Translations under genes and position numbers: made by a program
Origin: Rhizobacter sp. Root1238
GTDB lineage: Bacteria > Pseudomonadota > Gammaproteobacteria > Burkholderiales > Burkholderiaceae_C
Reading direction: 5' to 3'
Assembly: GCF_001425825.1 (NCBI RefSeq)
Contig: NZ_LMDM01000001.1
Coordinates: forward strand, 256,204 to 320,203
Length of the DNA stretch: 64,000 nucleotides
Notes under the pieces: generated by a model
What the model was told of the DNA's origin: nothing
Seen by the model: only the letters and a program-made list of their open reading frames with translations
Database searches by the model: none
Shown: positions 1 to 9,318 of the stretch, piece by piece
How positions within the stretch are numbered: the first letter of the stretch is position 1
Layout: each line of letters begins with the position of its first letter

Positions 1-909
1 GATCATGTGCAGGCTGCCGACAGCGGCGAACACCCGTTCGCCGCTGTCGTGCCAGGCCGCGACCTGCTCGGCCATCGCCGGGTTGCGCTCGTCGAGCATG
101 CGCTTCATGTCGCGCCGGTCGTCGGCGGTCTTCATGCAGTCGCACCAGCTCGCGTAGCGTTCCAGCTCGTCGAGCCTGCTGCCCGACCAGACGTCGGCGA
201 TGCGCTTCAGCATGCGCCGCGTCTGGCCCTTCTCCAGGTCGGCCAGCGTGCGGTCGATCATCTCGACGCGCTCTTCCGGCGTGCCGCCGGTCAGCATCTC
301 GAGCTGCATCTCCGGCGTCTCCAGCGACACCACCTGCTTGCCCAGCTGGTGCCCGAGCAGCGCGATGAAGGCATCGATGCCGTAGGCCGGGTCCAGCCCG
401 TCGGCGCGGCCGGCGGTGACCGCCAGGTTCAGCGCCAGCAGCACCGGGCTCAGCGACTGGCTGATCGCATCGGGAATGCAGGCCGCGCGGGCCTGGCCCT
501 GCAGCCGCTGCTCCAGCGCCTCGGGCAGCGGCTCGCCGCCGCCCGGTGCCTGCGCGGCGCCGAGCCGGCGCGCGATGTCGGCATCGGTGATGTCGAGTTC
601 GAGCGCGATGCGTTCGCTCTCGCGCAGCGCGGCCGCGACGGCCGGCCCGGGGATCACCCAGTCGGGCCGCGCGACGTGCATCGTGCCGTACAGCCAGGAG
701 TCGTGGCCGCCCTTGCTGATGCGCCACAGGAAGCCGCGGTCGCGCGCGCCGCCGGGCTCGGACTGCGCCTTCAGCGCACGCGCCGCCTGCGCGGCGGCCT
801 GCTGGGCGCAGGCCGTGCCGACGTCCTGCGCGGGCGCGGTCGCGGCGAACCACAGCAACGGGAGGGCGGCAAGCAGCCGGCGCACGAAGGCAGGGAGGGA
901 AGGCGTCAT
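1..909 (-). CDS. TraB/GumN family protein (partial, C-terminus beyond left edge)
   Basis: The protein reads leftward from an ATG at 909 and is still open at base 1, so at least 303 residues are present. It begins with a probable Sec signal peptide (basic start, hydrophobic stretch, cleavage near an APA at about residue 27), which places it in the periplasm or envelope. Around residues 74-80 it has the YGTMHVA motif, followed by RPDW. Close to the window edge is a second histidine motif, VGSLHM. These GTMH and GxLH motifs mark the TraB/GumN (TIKI-like) family, some members of which are metal-dependent proteases. The physiological role in bacteria is not settled. It is divergent from the VOC gene at 951, with only about 40 bp between the starts. 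Confidence 0.85.
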   Translation of the reverse strand, partial: MTPSLPAFVRRLLAALPLLWFAATAPAQDVGTACAQQAAAQAARALKAQSEPGGARDRGFLWRISKGGHDSWLYGTMHVARPDWVIPGPAVAAALRESERIALELDITDADIARRLGAAQAPGGGEPLPEALEQRLQGQARAACIPDAISQSLSPVLLALNLAVTAGRADGLDPAYGIDAFIALLGHQLGKQVVSLETPEMQLEMLTGGTPEERVEMIDRTLADLEKGQTRRMLKRIADVWSGSRLDELERYASWCDCMKTADDRRDMKRMLDERNPAMAEQVAAWHDSGERVFAAVGSLHMI

Positions 910-950
910 GCCTGCGACTGTAGCCAAGCTGCGCGAGAATCCGCCACACC

Positions 951-1364
951 ATGCGCAGCCTGTTTCACCTCGCCTTCCACGTCACCGACCTCGATGCCGC
1001 GCGCCGCTTCTACGGCGGCGTGCTCGGCTGCCGCGAGGGCCGCAGCACCGACACCTGGGTCGACTTCGACTTCTTCGGCCACCAGATTTCATTGCACCTG
1101 GGCGAACCGTTCGCGACGACGAACACCGGCCGCGTCGGCGCCCACCTGGTGCCGATGCCGCACCTCGGCGTCGTGCTGGAGCTGCCCGACTGGCAAGCGC
1201 TCGCGCAGCGCTTGCAGGCCGCCGGCACCGCGTTCGTGCTGCCGCCCGGCGTGCGCTTCGAGAACCAGCCGGGCGAGCAGTGGACGATGTTCTTCCGCGA
1301 TCCGTCGGGCAACCCGATCGAGGTGAAGGGCTTCCGGTCGCTGGACAGCGTCTACGACCACTGA
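951..1364 (+). CDS. VOC (glyoxalase/dioxygenase-like) family protein
   Basis: This 137-residue protein has the single-module length of many vicinal-oxygen-chelate proteins. The N-terminus reads HLAFHVTDLDAARRFYGGVL, the standard opening of a VOC domain with a candidate metal-binding His. The C-terminal FRDPSGNPIEVKG carries the usual PxGNxIE motif with the candidate Glu ligand. Such proteins coordinate a metal and act on small molecules as dioxygenases, glyoxalases or resistance proteins. The substrate cannot be read from the sequence. A GAGAAT sequence at 936-941 could be its -10 box, which would leave a very short leader. Confidence 0.85.
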   Translation: MRSLFHLAFHVTDLDAARRFYGGVLGCREGRSTDTWVDFDFFGHQISLHLGEPFATTNTGRVGAHLVPMPHLGVVLELPDWQALAQRLQAAGTAFVLPPGVRFENQPGEQWTMFFRDPSGNPIEVKGFRSLDSVYDH

Positions 1365-1369
1365 CCGGC

Positions 1370-2203
1370 TCAGCCGATCGCCGCCCGCCAGCGGGCGAGC
1401 GTGTCGGCGTCGGGCAGTTCGCCCGCCAGCGCGTCGATCGCGCGCTCGAACCACGGCCCCGCCTCCGGCCCGCGACCGAGCGCAGCGAGGTTTTCGCCCA
1501 GCTCGGCGTAGACCCAGCCGTCGACCTCGCCGGCCGCCGCCCATTCCTGCGCCAGCCGCTGCTGCAAGGCCAGTGCCTCGTCGTGGCGTTTCATCGCACG
1601 CAGCGCCCACGCCACCATCCAGGTCGCGATCCGCACCTGCGACGGGCGGCCGTCGCGCTCGCGCGCGGCAAGCGCCTGGCGGAAGCTCGCCAGCGCCTCG
1701 TCGAAGCGGCCGGCAGCGTGCAGGCTCATGCCGATGTTGTTGGCCAGCGAGCCTTCCCACGCGCGGGCGTTGGGTTCGTCCGAGGCCAGCGCGGCGGCCA
1801 GTGCGCGGTCGTTCCAGGCCAGCTGGTCGTCGGTGTCCGGTTCGACGAGCGCGACCATGTGCATCGCGTCCACCCGCAGTTCATCCAGCCCGGCGGCGTG
1901 CGCCCGATCGACCGCCTGCACGAACAGCGGCAGCGCCTGCTCGCGCTCGCCGGCCGAGCGAAACGTGCGGCCGCGTTCCAGCAGGTGGCGCACCCGCGGT
2001 TCGGCGCCCGCCGCGTCCAGCGCCGGCAGCATCGCATCGAGTTCGGCATGGGCTTCGGCGAACTGCCGGCGCAGGCTGTGCGTACGCGCGATCTGGGTTC
2101 TCAGCGACAACGCATCGTCGCCTTGCGCATCGGCGAGCAGTCGACGGAACAGTGCCCCGGATGCCGCCGGGTCGTCGAAATCCCAAAGCGAGCGGATGTC
2201 CAT
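1370..2203 (-). CDS. Tetratricopeptide-repeat protein
   Basis: The protein has 277 residues and starts MDIRSLWDFDDPAASG. It consists almost entirely of helical repeats with TPR spacing, such as GRFDEALASFRQALAARERD and the repeats on either side. No signal peptide is visible, so it is probably cytosolic. I chose the ATG at 2203 because a GGGAGG ribosome site lies about 8 bases upstream; a GTG at 2220 in the same frame would overlap the previous stop. It follows the fumarylacetoacetase-like gene with only 17 bases between and is probably cotranscribed with it. TPR domains mediate protein-protein contacts; the partner is unknown. Confidence 0.8.
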   Translation of the reverse strand: MDIRSLWDFDDPAASGALFRRLLADAQGDDALSLRTQIARTHSLRRQFAEAHAELDAMLPALDAAGAEPRVRHLLERGRTFRSAGEREQALPLFVQAVDRAHAAGLDELRVDAMHMVALVEPDTDDQLAWNDRALAAALASDEPNARAWEGSLANNIGMSLHAAGRFDEALASFRQALAARERDGRPSQVRIATWMVAWALRAMKRHDEALALQQRLAQEWAAAGEVDGWVYAELGENLAALGRGPEAGPWFERAIDALAGELPDADTLARWRAAIG

Positions 2204-2220
2204 CGCGTCAGCCTCCCACG

Positions 2221-3225
2221 TCACTCCGCCATGTCGGGCGCAGCGCCGCCCTGGCGCACCTGCTGGTCGATCGCGCCGAACAGCGACTGGCCGTCCGCGC
2301 CCTTCATCTCGATGCGGATCGTGTCGCCGAACTGCATGAACCCGGTCTTCGGCTCGCCACTCTCGATGGTCTCGATCGCGCGCTTCTCGGCAATGCAGCT
2401 GTAGCCGCGCGACCAGTCCTTGTTGCTCACGGTGCCGCTGCCGACGATGCTGCCGGCGCGCACGTTGCGCGTCTTGCAGATGTGGGCGATCAGCTGGCCG
2501 AAGTGGAAGGTCATCTCGTCGCCGGCATCGCACAGCCCGACCTTCCTGCCGTTCCAGGTGCTCTGCAGCGGCAGGTGCACGCGCCCGCCCTTCCAGGCGC
2601 CGCCGAGTTCGTCGGGCGTCACCGCGACCGGGCTGAACGCGGTGGCCGGCTTGCTCTGGAAGAAGCCGAAACCCTTGGCCAGCTCGGCCGGGATCAGCTG
2701 GCGCAGCGACACGTCGTTGGCCAGCATCAGCAGCCGCACGCCCTCCAGCGCCTGCTCCGGCGTGGTGCCCATCGGCACGTCGCCGGTGACCACCGCCACC
2801 TCGGCCTCGAAGTCGATGCCCATCTTCTCGCTCGGCACCACGATGTCGTCGCAGGCGCCGATGAAGTCGTCGCTGCCGCCCTGGTACATCAGCGGGTCGG
2901 TGTAGAAACTCTCCGGCACCTCGGCATTGCGCGCCTTGCGCACCAGCTCGACGTGGTTGATGAAGGCCGAGCCGTCGGCCCACTGGTAGGCGCGCGGCAG
3001 CGGCGCGGCACACAGCTTCGGGTCGAACGGAAACGCGTGGCGTGCCTTGCCGTGGTTCAGCGTGACGAACAGGTCTTCGAGCTGCGGCGACAGGAAGTTC
3101 CAGTCGTCCAGCACCTGCTGCAAGCGGGTGGCGATGCCGGTGGCGTAGTGCGCGGTGCTCAGGTCGCGGGAGACGACGACGAGCTGGCCGTCGCGCGAGC
3201 CGTCCTTGTAGGTGGCGAGTTTCAT
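2221..3225 (-). CDS. Fumarylacetoacetate hydrolase family protein
   Basis: The product has 334 residues and begins MKLATYKDGSRDGQLVVVS. The FAH metal site is recognisable as DFEAEVAVV at about residues 138-146, where the two Glu residues (140, 142) bind the catalytic Mg/Ca. Further on are the KGFGFFQSK and SGTVSNKDWSRGYSC segments typical of the longer two-domain fumarylacetoacetase-like hydrolases. Family members cleave C-C bonds in aromatic or tyrosine breakdown products. Without the rest of a tyrosine or homogentisate pathway nearby, the substrate is uncertain. The gene is divergent from the DUF3108 gene at 3252, with only 26 bp between starts, so the two promoters must overlap. The TPR gene follows it. 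Confidence 0.88.
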   Translation of the reverse strand: MKLATYKDGSRDGQLVVVSRDLSTAHYATGIATRLQQVLDDWNFLSPQLEDLFVTLNHGKARHAFPFDPKLCAAPLPRAYQWADGSAFINHVELVRKARNAEVPESFYTDPLMYQGGSDDFIGACDDIVVPSEKMGIDFEAEVAVVTGDVPMGTTPEQALEGVRLLMLANDVSLRQLIPAELAKGFGFFQSKPATAFSPVAVTPDELGGAWKGGRVHLPLQSTWNGRKVGLCDAGDEMTFHFGQLIAHICKTRNVRAGSIVGSGTVSNKDWSRGYSCIAEKRAIETIESGEPKTGFMQFGDTIRIEMKGADGQSLFGAIDQQVRQGGAAPDMAE

Positions 3226-3251
3226 CGGGTGTCCGTAGGATCGGGAAAGGT

Positions 3252-4310
3252 ATGCGGTTTGCCGTATTGTCGATGCCTGAACGATCCCCACCTGCCCTCC
3301 ATCCCCCCAACTTTGACGTCCCGTCGCCTGCCGCCTTGCGAATCCTGCCCCCGCTCACCGCCCTGTCCCTCGTGCTGCTGATGCACGCCGCCGCCTGGCA
3401 GGGCGTCGCGGGGGACGCGTCGCCCAGGCGCTCCGACCTGGTGGTGTCGGCGATGCAGGTGCGCACGGTCGCACCGGTACCGGTTGCGGCAGCGGTTGCC
3501 GCCGTCGTGGTGCCGCCTCCGGCTGCACCGCGCCGCGAGTCACCCCTGCGGACCGAACCCGGGCCGCCCCCATCTGACGCGCCGACGCTGCTTGCTGCGG
3601 CTGCGGCGGCGTCTGCACCGGTGGCGGCGCCGAGCGACGCCGAGGTCGCGCCCGTCTACCCGACCCGCCTGCCGCCGTCGGCCGTGTTGCGCTTCGACCT
3701 GCGCCGCAGCGGCTTCAGCGGGCGCAGCGAGCTGCAATGGCAGAACCTGGGCGCGCAGGGCCAGTACCAGGCGCGCCTCGAAGGCAGCGTCGCCGGCTTC
3801 AAGGTCTTCACCTGGGCCAGCCAGGGGCGCGTCGACAAGGCCGGCATCGCGCCGCTGCGCTTCACCGACGAGCGCCGCGGCAAGTCGCTGCAGGCCGCCA
3901 ATTTCCAGCGCGAGGCCGGCAAGATCACGTTCTCCGGCCCGAGCACCGAATACCCGCTGGTCGCCGGCGCGCAGGACCGCCTCAGCTGGATGATCCAGCT
4001 CGGCGCGGTGCTGAACGCCCGCAGCGCGCCGCCTGCCGCCGGCGAGCGTCTGTCGTTCTTCGTGGCCGGCGCGAAGGGCGAAGGCGAGGTCTGGCACTTC
4101 GTCGGGCAGGGCCTGCAGACGCTGAGCCTGCAGGACCAGCCGACGCCCGCATGGCGCTTCGTGCGCGAAGCGCGCAAGCCGCACGACACGCGCATCGAGG
4201 TGTGGCTCGATCCGGCCCGCCACTACCTGCCGGTGCGGTACCGGCAAAGCAGCGATGGCGCGAGCGACGTGCTCGACCTGATCCTGCAAGAGATGCAGAT
4301 CGCCTCCTGA
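3252..4310 (+). CDS. DUF3108 domain-containing protein
   Basis: This is a 352-residue protein. The N-terminus has one hydrophobic segment (about residues 35-55, LTALSLVLLMHAAAW) that may be a signal anchor. A long Ala/Pro-rich linker runs to about residue 130. The C-terminal half (VLRFDLRRSGFSGRSELQWQ onward) has the alternating beta-strand pattern and FTDERRGK motif of DUF3108, a family of periplasmic proteins common in Burkholderiales. An ATG at 3273 is an alternative start. The function is not known; the beta-rich fold suggests an envelope protein handling a lipid or polymer ligand, which is inference. Confidence 0.8.
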   Translation: MRFAVLSMPERSPPALHPPNFDVPSPAALRILPPLTALSLVLLMHAAAWQGVAGDASPRRSDLVVSAMQVRTVAPVPVAAAVAAVVVPPPAAPRRESPLRTEPGPPPSDAPTLLAAAAAASAPVAAPSDAEVAPVYPTRLPPSAVLRFDLRRSGFSGRSELQWQNLGAQGQYQARLEGSVAGFKVFTWASQGRVDKAGIAPLRFTDERRGKSLQAANFQREAGKITFSGPSTEYPLVAGAQDRLSWMIQLGAVLNARSAPPAAGERLSFFVAGAKGEGEVWHFVGQGLQTLSLQDQPTPAWRFVREARKPHDTRIEVWLDPARHYLPVRYRQSSDGASDVLDLILQEMQIAS

Positions 4311-4379
4311 CCCGCACGGGGGGAGCGACTTGAAAAACCGGCCCTGCCCCACCACCTGCCCTTGAAGGAGGAGCCTTCC

Positions 4380-4652
4380 ATGCACATGCTCTACAACTCG
4401 GACAACTTCGTCGTGGTGCAGTTCGACAACACGCAGGGCGCGAGCGCGGTGCGCGAAGAATCGCTGATGCGCGGCGGCTACGAGATCGTCGACAAGTTCG
4501 CCCGCAAGGAGATCTTCATCGAAGGAGCCCTGGCGGAAAGCTTCAAGCAGGGTGTCGAGGCGCTGATCGAAAGCTCGCCCACCGAAGAGGAGATGGACGA
4601 CTACCTCGAGCGTTTCTCGCCGTTGATGCAACACCCGCTCGTCCTTCACTAG
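4380..4652 (+). CDS. DUF3567 domain-containing protein
   Basis: This is a 90-residue acidic protein starting MHMLYNSDNFVVVQFD. The start is set by a strong GAAGGAGG ribosome site at 4364-4371. Length and sequence match DUF3567, a small uncharacterised family that I know only from Burkholderiales. There is no signal peptide or membrane segment, so it is a cytosolic protein. It stands just before the tandem AAA+ ATPase gene, about 100 bp away on the same strand, so cotranscription is possible. No function can be assigned. Confidence 0.85.
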   Translation: MHMLYNSDNFVVVQFDNTQGASAVREESLMRGGYEIVDKFARKEIFIEGALAESFKQGVEALIESSPTEEEMDDYLERFSPLMQHPLVLH

Positions 4653-4754
4653 GCGATTCGCTGACAGATTTGTAAAGCCGGGCACCTCTTCCGGCGGTTG
4701 GGCTTGCCGCCCGGCGCGGGCTGCGCCAAGATCGCCCGCACCGCAGGAGGATCC

Positions 4755-7061
4755 ATGGCATCCCGCCAGCTCGATGCACGCATGCTGCTGTCGCCCGGCC
4801 TCAAAGACGCGCCGGTGCTCGACCGCATGTGCTCGCAGTTCGTGCTGACGCTCACGGTGCGGCACGCCGGGCGCTTCAACCTGCGCCGCGACTGGAACAG
4901 CCTGCTGTCGCTGACCGGGCGGCACCTGGTGTGGCCGGCCAGCGTGCTCGCGCGGCTGCGCGATTTCCTGAAGACCCGCTGCAAGGGCAACGAGCAATGG
5001 CGCGGCCACGAGGCGCTGGCCGACGAGGCCTTCATGGCGCGCCACGGCGCATGGCGCGGTCCGTACGAAGAAGGCACGCTGTTCTTCTACGTCGACGAGT
5101 ACATCAAGGACGCACCGAAGGACCTGCTCGCGGTGCTGGGCGCCACCGCCGACTGGCTCGATCGCAGCCTGAAGAAGGAATCGACGCTGGTCCAGAAGAA
5201 CATCGACGCGCTGGCCGGCCTGCTGCAGCTGAACCCGGCCGAGCGCGCGCTGCTGCTGTACGGCACGCTCGCGCGCTACCAGCGCGACCTGCGCGGGCTG
5301 CTGGTCGAGTTCAAGGTGTCGAACGCGCAGGAGGCCTATGCGGCCATCGCCGCGGTGGCCGGCGTCAACGAGCAGGACGTCGCCGAGGCGCTGCGCGCCG
5401 GCTCGCGCCTCGAGCGCATCGGCATGGTCGAGAACCTGATCTCCGAGCACAACATCACCGACCTGGCCGACCTGATGAAGGTCAGCGAGCAACTGCCGCC
5501 GGTGCTGATGCGGCACTACGCCGGCCCGTCCGACCTGATGGCGGTGTTCACCCGGCCGGCCACCCGCAGCGAGTTGCAGGCCAGCGACTTCCATTACGTC
5601 GGCGACGACCAGCGGGTGCTGACCGCGCTGCTGCGCAATGCGGTCGCGCGCAAGGCGGCCGGCGTCAACGTGCTGCTGTACGGCCCGCCCGGCACCGGCA
5701 AGACCGAGCTCGCCAAGGTGGCGGCGCAGGCCGCCGGACTGGAGCTCTACGAGGTGGAGTACGCCGACCGCGACGGCAACTCGCTGTCCGGCCGCGACCG
5801 CTACCGCTCGCTGCAGATCAGCCAGGTGTTCCTGAAGGGCGGCAACCAGGTTGCGCTGCTGTTCGACGAGGTCGAGGACGTGTTCCCGCCGATCTCCACC
5901 GATGCCGCGCAGCTGATGGCGCGCATGGACACCGGCGACGGCGTCGTCTCGGGCAGCGTCAGCGGCAAGGCCTGGGTCAACCAGATCCTCGAGACCAACC
6001 CGGTGCCGGTGATCTGGGTCACCAACCGCATCGAGCAGATCGACCCGGCATTCCGCCGCCGCTTCCAGTACCACCTCGAGCTGAAATCGCCGCCGCCCGG
6101 TGCGCGCGAGGCGCTGGTGACGCGTGCGCTGGTCGACGTGCCGGTGTCCGACGGCTTCGCCGCGCGGCTGGCCGAGCGGCGCGGGCTGACGCCGGCCCAG
6201 GTGCGCACCGCGGTGAAGTTCGCACGGCTCGCCGCCGAGGACGCCGACGGGCCGGCCATCGAGGCGCTGATCGAGCGCCAGCTGGGGCATGCCGACAAGG
6301 CGCTCGGCAACGGCCTCCCGGGCCGCGGCGCGCGCCATGTCGTCACCACGTACGACCTCGACCTCGTCCACACCGAATCGCGCTTCGAGCTGGCCCGCAT
6401 CATCGAGGCGCTGCGCCGCAAGGGCCACGGCACGCTGTGCTTCCACGGGCCGCCGGGCACCGGCAAGACCGCGCTGGCCGAGCACATCGCGCAGCAGCTG
6501 CAGCGCCCGCTGCTGATCCGCCAGGCCTCCGACATCGTCAGCAAGTTCGTCGGCGAGACCGAGCAGAACATGGCGCGCATGTTCGACGAGGCGCAGTCCG
6601 AGCAGGCGGTGCTGCTGCTCGACGAGGCCGACAGCTTCCTGCGCAGCCGCCGCAGGGCCGAGCGCAACTACGAGGTCAGCGAGGTCAACGAGATGCTGCA
6701 GGGCATGGAGCGCTTCGGTGGCGTCTTCATCTGCACGACCAACCTGTTCGACGAGCTCGACGAGGCGGCGCTGCGCCGCTTCACGTTCAAGATCCGGTTC
6801 CTGCCGCTGACCGCGGCGCAGCGCGAGCGCATGTTCATTGCCGAGGCGCTGGGCGGCGACGCGGCGTTGCTGGACGACGAGCAGCGCGGCCGGCTGGCGC
6901 TGCTGGACCTGCTCGCGCCCGGCGATTTCGCCGCGGTGCGGCGCCAGATCGACGTGCTGGGGGAAGCGTTCACTCCGTCCGAATTCCTGTCCCAGCTTGA
7001 ATCGGAGCACCGCGTGAAACCCGAGGTGAGGCAGCGCCGCGGGATCGGCTTCATGCACTGA
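4755..7061 (+). CDS. Tandem AAA+ ATPase (CDC48-like architecture)
   Basis: The protein has 768 residues; the start is set by an AGGAGG site at 4745-4750. It has an N-terminal region of about 290 residues without a recognised domain, then two AAA+ modules. The first has Walker A GPPGTGKTELAK (about 310-321) and Walker B ALLFDEVEDVF. The second has Walker A GPPGTGKTALAEH (about 565-577) and Walker B VLLLDEADSFL, plus a clear AAA arginine stretch, DEAALRRFTFK. Two stacked modules suggest a hexameric unfoldase or remodelling machine like CDC48/p97, but the N-domain that would select substrates is not one I recognise. No protease gene is adjacent. The small DUF3567 gene upstream could encode a partner, as inference from position only. 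Confidence 0.85.
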   Translation: MASRQLDARMLLSPGLKDAPVLDRMCSQFVLTLTVRHAGRFNLRRDWNSLLSLTGRHLVWPASVLARLRDFLKTRCKGNEQWRGHEALADEAFMARHGAWRGPYEEGTLFFYVDEYIKDAPKDLLAVLGATADWLDRSLKKESTLVQKNIDALAGLLQLNPAERALLLYGTLARYQRDLRGLLVEFKVSNAQEAYAAIAAVAGVNEQDVAEALRAGSRLERIGMVENLISEHNITDLADLMKVSEQLPPVLMRHYAGPSDLMAVFTRPATRSELQASDFHYVGDDQRVLTALLRNAVARKAAGVNVLLYGPPGTGKTELAKVAAQAAGLELYEVEYADRDGNSLSGRDRYRSLQISQVFLKGGNQVALLFDEVEDVFPPISTDAAQLMARMDTGDGVVSGSVSGKAWVNQILETNPVPVIWVTNRIEQIDPAFRRRFQYHLELKSPPPGAREALVTRALVDVPVSDGFAARLAERRGLTPAQVRTAVKFARLAAEDADGPAIEALIERQLGHADKALGNGLPGRGARHVVTTYDLDLVHTESRFELARIIEALRRKGHGTLCFHGPPGTGKTALAEHIAQQLQRPLLIRQASDIVSKFVGETEQNMARMFDEAQSEQAVLLLDEADSFLRSRRRAERNYEVSEVNEMLQGMERFGGVFICTTNLFDELDEAALRRFTFKIRFLPLTAAQRERMFIAEALGGDAALLDDEQRGRLALLDLLAPGDFAAVRRQIDVLGEAFTPSEFLSQLESEHRVKPEVRQRRGIGFMH

Positions 7062-7139
7062 CCGCCGATCGCGCTCGCGCGCCTCAAGCCCGGGTCGGGC
7101 CGGCCGATAACGACCGAACGACCTGGAGCGGCGAGTTCG

Positions 7140-9254
7140 ATGGACGAGGCATTCATTCCTTGGAGGTTCCGGCCCGAGCTGTGGGCGGCTTCCTTCGGCA
7201 TGGCCGTTTTTGCCGCGTACGTCGCGCTCGACCTGGCCCGCGGCGTCGCGTCCAGCCACCGCGCGACCTCGCTGCGCGCGCTGTCCGGCTCGGCGCTGGC
7301 GCTGGCCGTCGGCACCTGGGCGCTGCATTTCATCGTGATGGCTTCCGGGCCGCTGCCGTTCCCGATGGGCTACAGCGGCTGGATCGTGTTCGGCTCGCTG
7401 GCGGTGGCCTATGCCGGATCGTTGCTGGCCTGCCTGCTCGGCAGCCGCGCCGGCCTGCACCTGCGTGACGGAGTGCTCGCCGGGCTGACGGTCGGCAGCG
7501 CGCTGTGCGCGACCTCGGTCGTCGCGCTGGTCGCGCTGCGCCTGCAGCCGCATGTCGAATGGGATTGGCGCATCCTGGTGCCGGGCTGGCTGGCCGCCTG
7601 CGCGATCGGCGGCAGCGGGCTCGGCTTGATGGCGTATCGCCGGCGCATCGCGCCGGTCGGCTTCCGCTGGCGCGCGATCGTCTCGGTGGTGCTGGGCACC
7701 GCGATGGCCGTCGGCAATGCCGCGGTCGTGATCAGCGCGCAGGTGCCGCTGCTGACGCTGTCGCTGACCGCCGATCAGGTGAGCCTGGCCACCGTCACCG
7801 CGCTGGCCGTGGTCGGCGTGCCGATCCTGCTGGCGCTGCTGCTGCTGACCTCGATCCTCGAGGCGCGTTTCCGTTCGATGCTGCGGCGCGCCCGCGAAGA
7901 CCTGCAGGTGGCGGCCTACACCGACCGGCTGACCGGCCTGCCGAACCGTGCGATGTTCGACGAGCGGCTGCAGCGTGCGGTGCAGCGCGCCGACCGCCAC
8001 GGGCACCGGATCGCGCTGCTGTTCTGCAACCTCGACGGCCTGAAGGCCATCAACGAATCGTTCGGCCAGGCGAGCGGCGACTCGGTGCTGCGCGAGGTTG
8101 CCGAGCGCGTGACCCGGCTGGCCGGTGAGCGCGACATGGTCTCGCGCGCCGGCGGCGACGAGTTCCTGGTGCTGCTCGAAGGCTCGCCCGACAGGGAAGG
8201 CGCCGGGCGGCTCGCGGCGCGCGTGATGGCGGCGCTGCACGAGCCGTGCCGCTTCGACGGGCACGAGGTGCCGCTGAGCTGCTCGATCGGCATCGCGATG
8301 TACCCCGACGACGGCGCGCTGTCGAAGCTGGTGCCGCACGCGGCCGCCGCGATGAATTCCGTCAAGCGCACCGGCGGCGCGGCGCACTGCTTCTTCGAGC
8401 CGCGCATGGTGGCCGGGGCGCGCGACCAGGTCGAGCTGCTGCACGACCTGCGCCGTGCGATCGAGCATGGCGAGCTGGAGCTGTACTACCAGCCGAAGAT
8501 CCATGCGCCGAGCGGCCAGATCACCGGCGCCGAGGCGCTGATGCGCTGGCACCACCCGCAGCGCGGCATGGTCAGTCCGGCCGTCTTCATTCCGCTGGCC
8601 GAGCGCTTCGGCCTGATCAATGCGCTCGGCAACTGGCTGATCGAGGACGCCTGCCGGCAGATCCGCCTGTGGCGCGACCAGGGGCTGCGCATGCGCGTGG
8701 CGATCAACCTGTCGGTCCACCAGTTGCGCCAGGCGGACCTGCCGAAGCGCATCGACGCGGCGCTGCGCGCGCACCGCATCGAGCCGTCGCAGCTGACCTG
8801 CGAGATCACCGAATCGGCCGCGATGGACGACACGCGGGCCAACCTGCAGGTGCTGGAGGAGCTGTCGGCGATCGGCGTGCACCTGTCGATCGACGACTTC
8901 GGCACCGGCTACTCGAGCCTGAGCTACCTGCGCAAGCTGCCGTCGGAGGAGCTGAAGATCGACCGCAGCTTTGTGCTCGACCTGGAGAGCAGCCCCGATG
9001 CACGCGCGATCGTCGACGCGGTCGTCAAGCTCGCGCAGGCGCTCGGGCTGAAGGTGGTGGCCGAAGGCGTCGAGACCGAGCAGCAGCAGGAGATCCTGCG
9101 CTCGCTCGGCTGCAACGAGCTGCAGGGTTTCCTGTTCGCGAAGCCGATGTCGGCCAAGGCGCTGGCGCTGTGGGCGATGAACGACGAGGGACCGGCGCCG
9201 ATCGACTTCCGGGCTTCGCTGTTCAGCGACACGATTTCGTCGGCGGTGCTCTGA
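7140..9254 (+). CDS. MHYT-GGDEF-EAL signalling protein (cyclic-di-GMP turnover)
   Basis: The protein has 704 residues. Residues 1-240 hold about seven hydrophobic segments, with an ALHFIVM motif that fits the MHYT integral-membrane sensor (thought to bind a metal and sense a diatomic gas). A GGDEF domain follows, starting [14 protein letters not shown] and with an intact RAGGDEF active site. It is followed by an EAL domain with AEALMRW, a [10 protein letters not shown] loop and a DRSFV motif, so both cyclase and phosphodiesterase sites look competent. The RxxD inhibitory site normally found five residues before GGDEF is absent (GERD occupies the position). Which activity dominates cannot be told. 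The gene stands alone between the ATPase and metH. Confidence 0.92.
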   Translation: MDEAFIPWRFRPELWAASFGMAVFAAYVALDLARGVASSHRATSLRALSGSALALAVGTWALHFIVMASGPLPFPMGYSGWIVFGSLAVAYAGSLLACLLGSRAGLHLRDGVLAGLTVGSALCATSVVALVALRLQPHVEWDWRILVPGWLAACAIGGSGLGLMAYRRRIAPVGFRWRAIVSVVLGTAMAVGNAAVVISAQVPLLTLSLTADQVSLATVTALAVVGVPILLALLLLTSILEARFRSMLRRAREDLQVAAYTDRLTGLPNRAMFDERLQRAVQRADRHGHRIALLFCNLDGLKAINESFGQASGDSVLREVAERVTRLAGERDMVSRAGGDEFLVLLEGSPDREGAGRLAARVMAALHEPCRFDGHEVPLSCSIGIAMYPDDGALSKLVPHAAAAMNSVKRTGGAAHCFFEPRMVAGARDQVELLHDLRRAIEHGELELYYQPKIHAPSGQITGAEALMRWHHPQRGMVSPAVFIPLAERFGLINALGNWLIEDACRQIRLWRDQGLRMRVAINLSVHQLRQADLPKRIDAALRAHRIEPSQLTCEITESAAMDDTRANLQVLEELSAIGVHLSIDDFGTGYSSLSYLRKLPSEELKIDRSFVLDLESSPDARAIVDAVVKLAQALGLKVVAEGVETEQQQEILRSLGCNELQGFLFAKPMSAKALALWAMNDEGPAPIDFRASLFSDTISSAVL

Positions 9255-9306
9255 GGATCCGCTGATCGCTGCGACCCTGGTGCGCGTGCGACCCGCGAGC
9301 GTTGCC

Positions 9307-9312
9307 TACAAT
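9307..9312 (+). promoter_or_regulatory. Candidate -10 box of metH part 1
   Basis: TACAAT matches the sigma-70 -10 consensus in five of six positions. It sits six bases upstream of the start codon, so transcription would start at or next to the ATG. No good -35 box is visible. Confidence 0.4.
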
Positions 9313-9318
9313 CTCCCG

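Noticed and set aside
1370-3466. Single 698-codon frame that would fuse the TPR protein to upstream sequence
   Set aside because: The upstream part is a shadow of the fumarylacetoacetase-like gene in another frame; the TPR protein has its own ATG and ribosome site at 2203.
3540-8882. Very long open frame (about 1780 codons) on the minus strand
   Set aside because: It runs antisense to the DUF3108, DUF3567, AAA+ and GGDEF/EAL genes. Its product is Arg/Gln/His/Leu-rich nonsense, the usual antisense shadow of GC-rich coding DNA.
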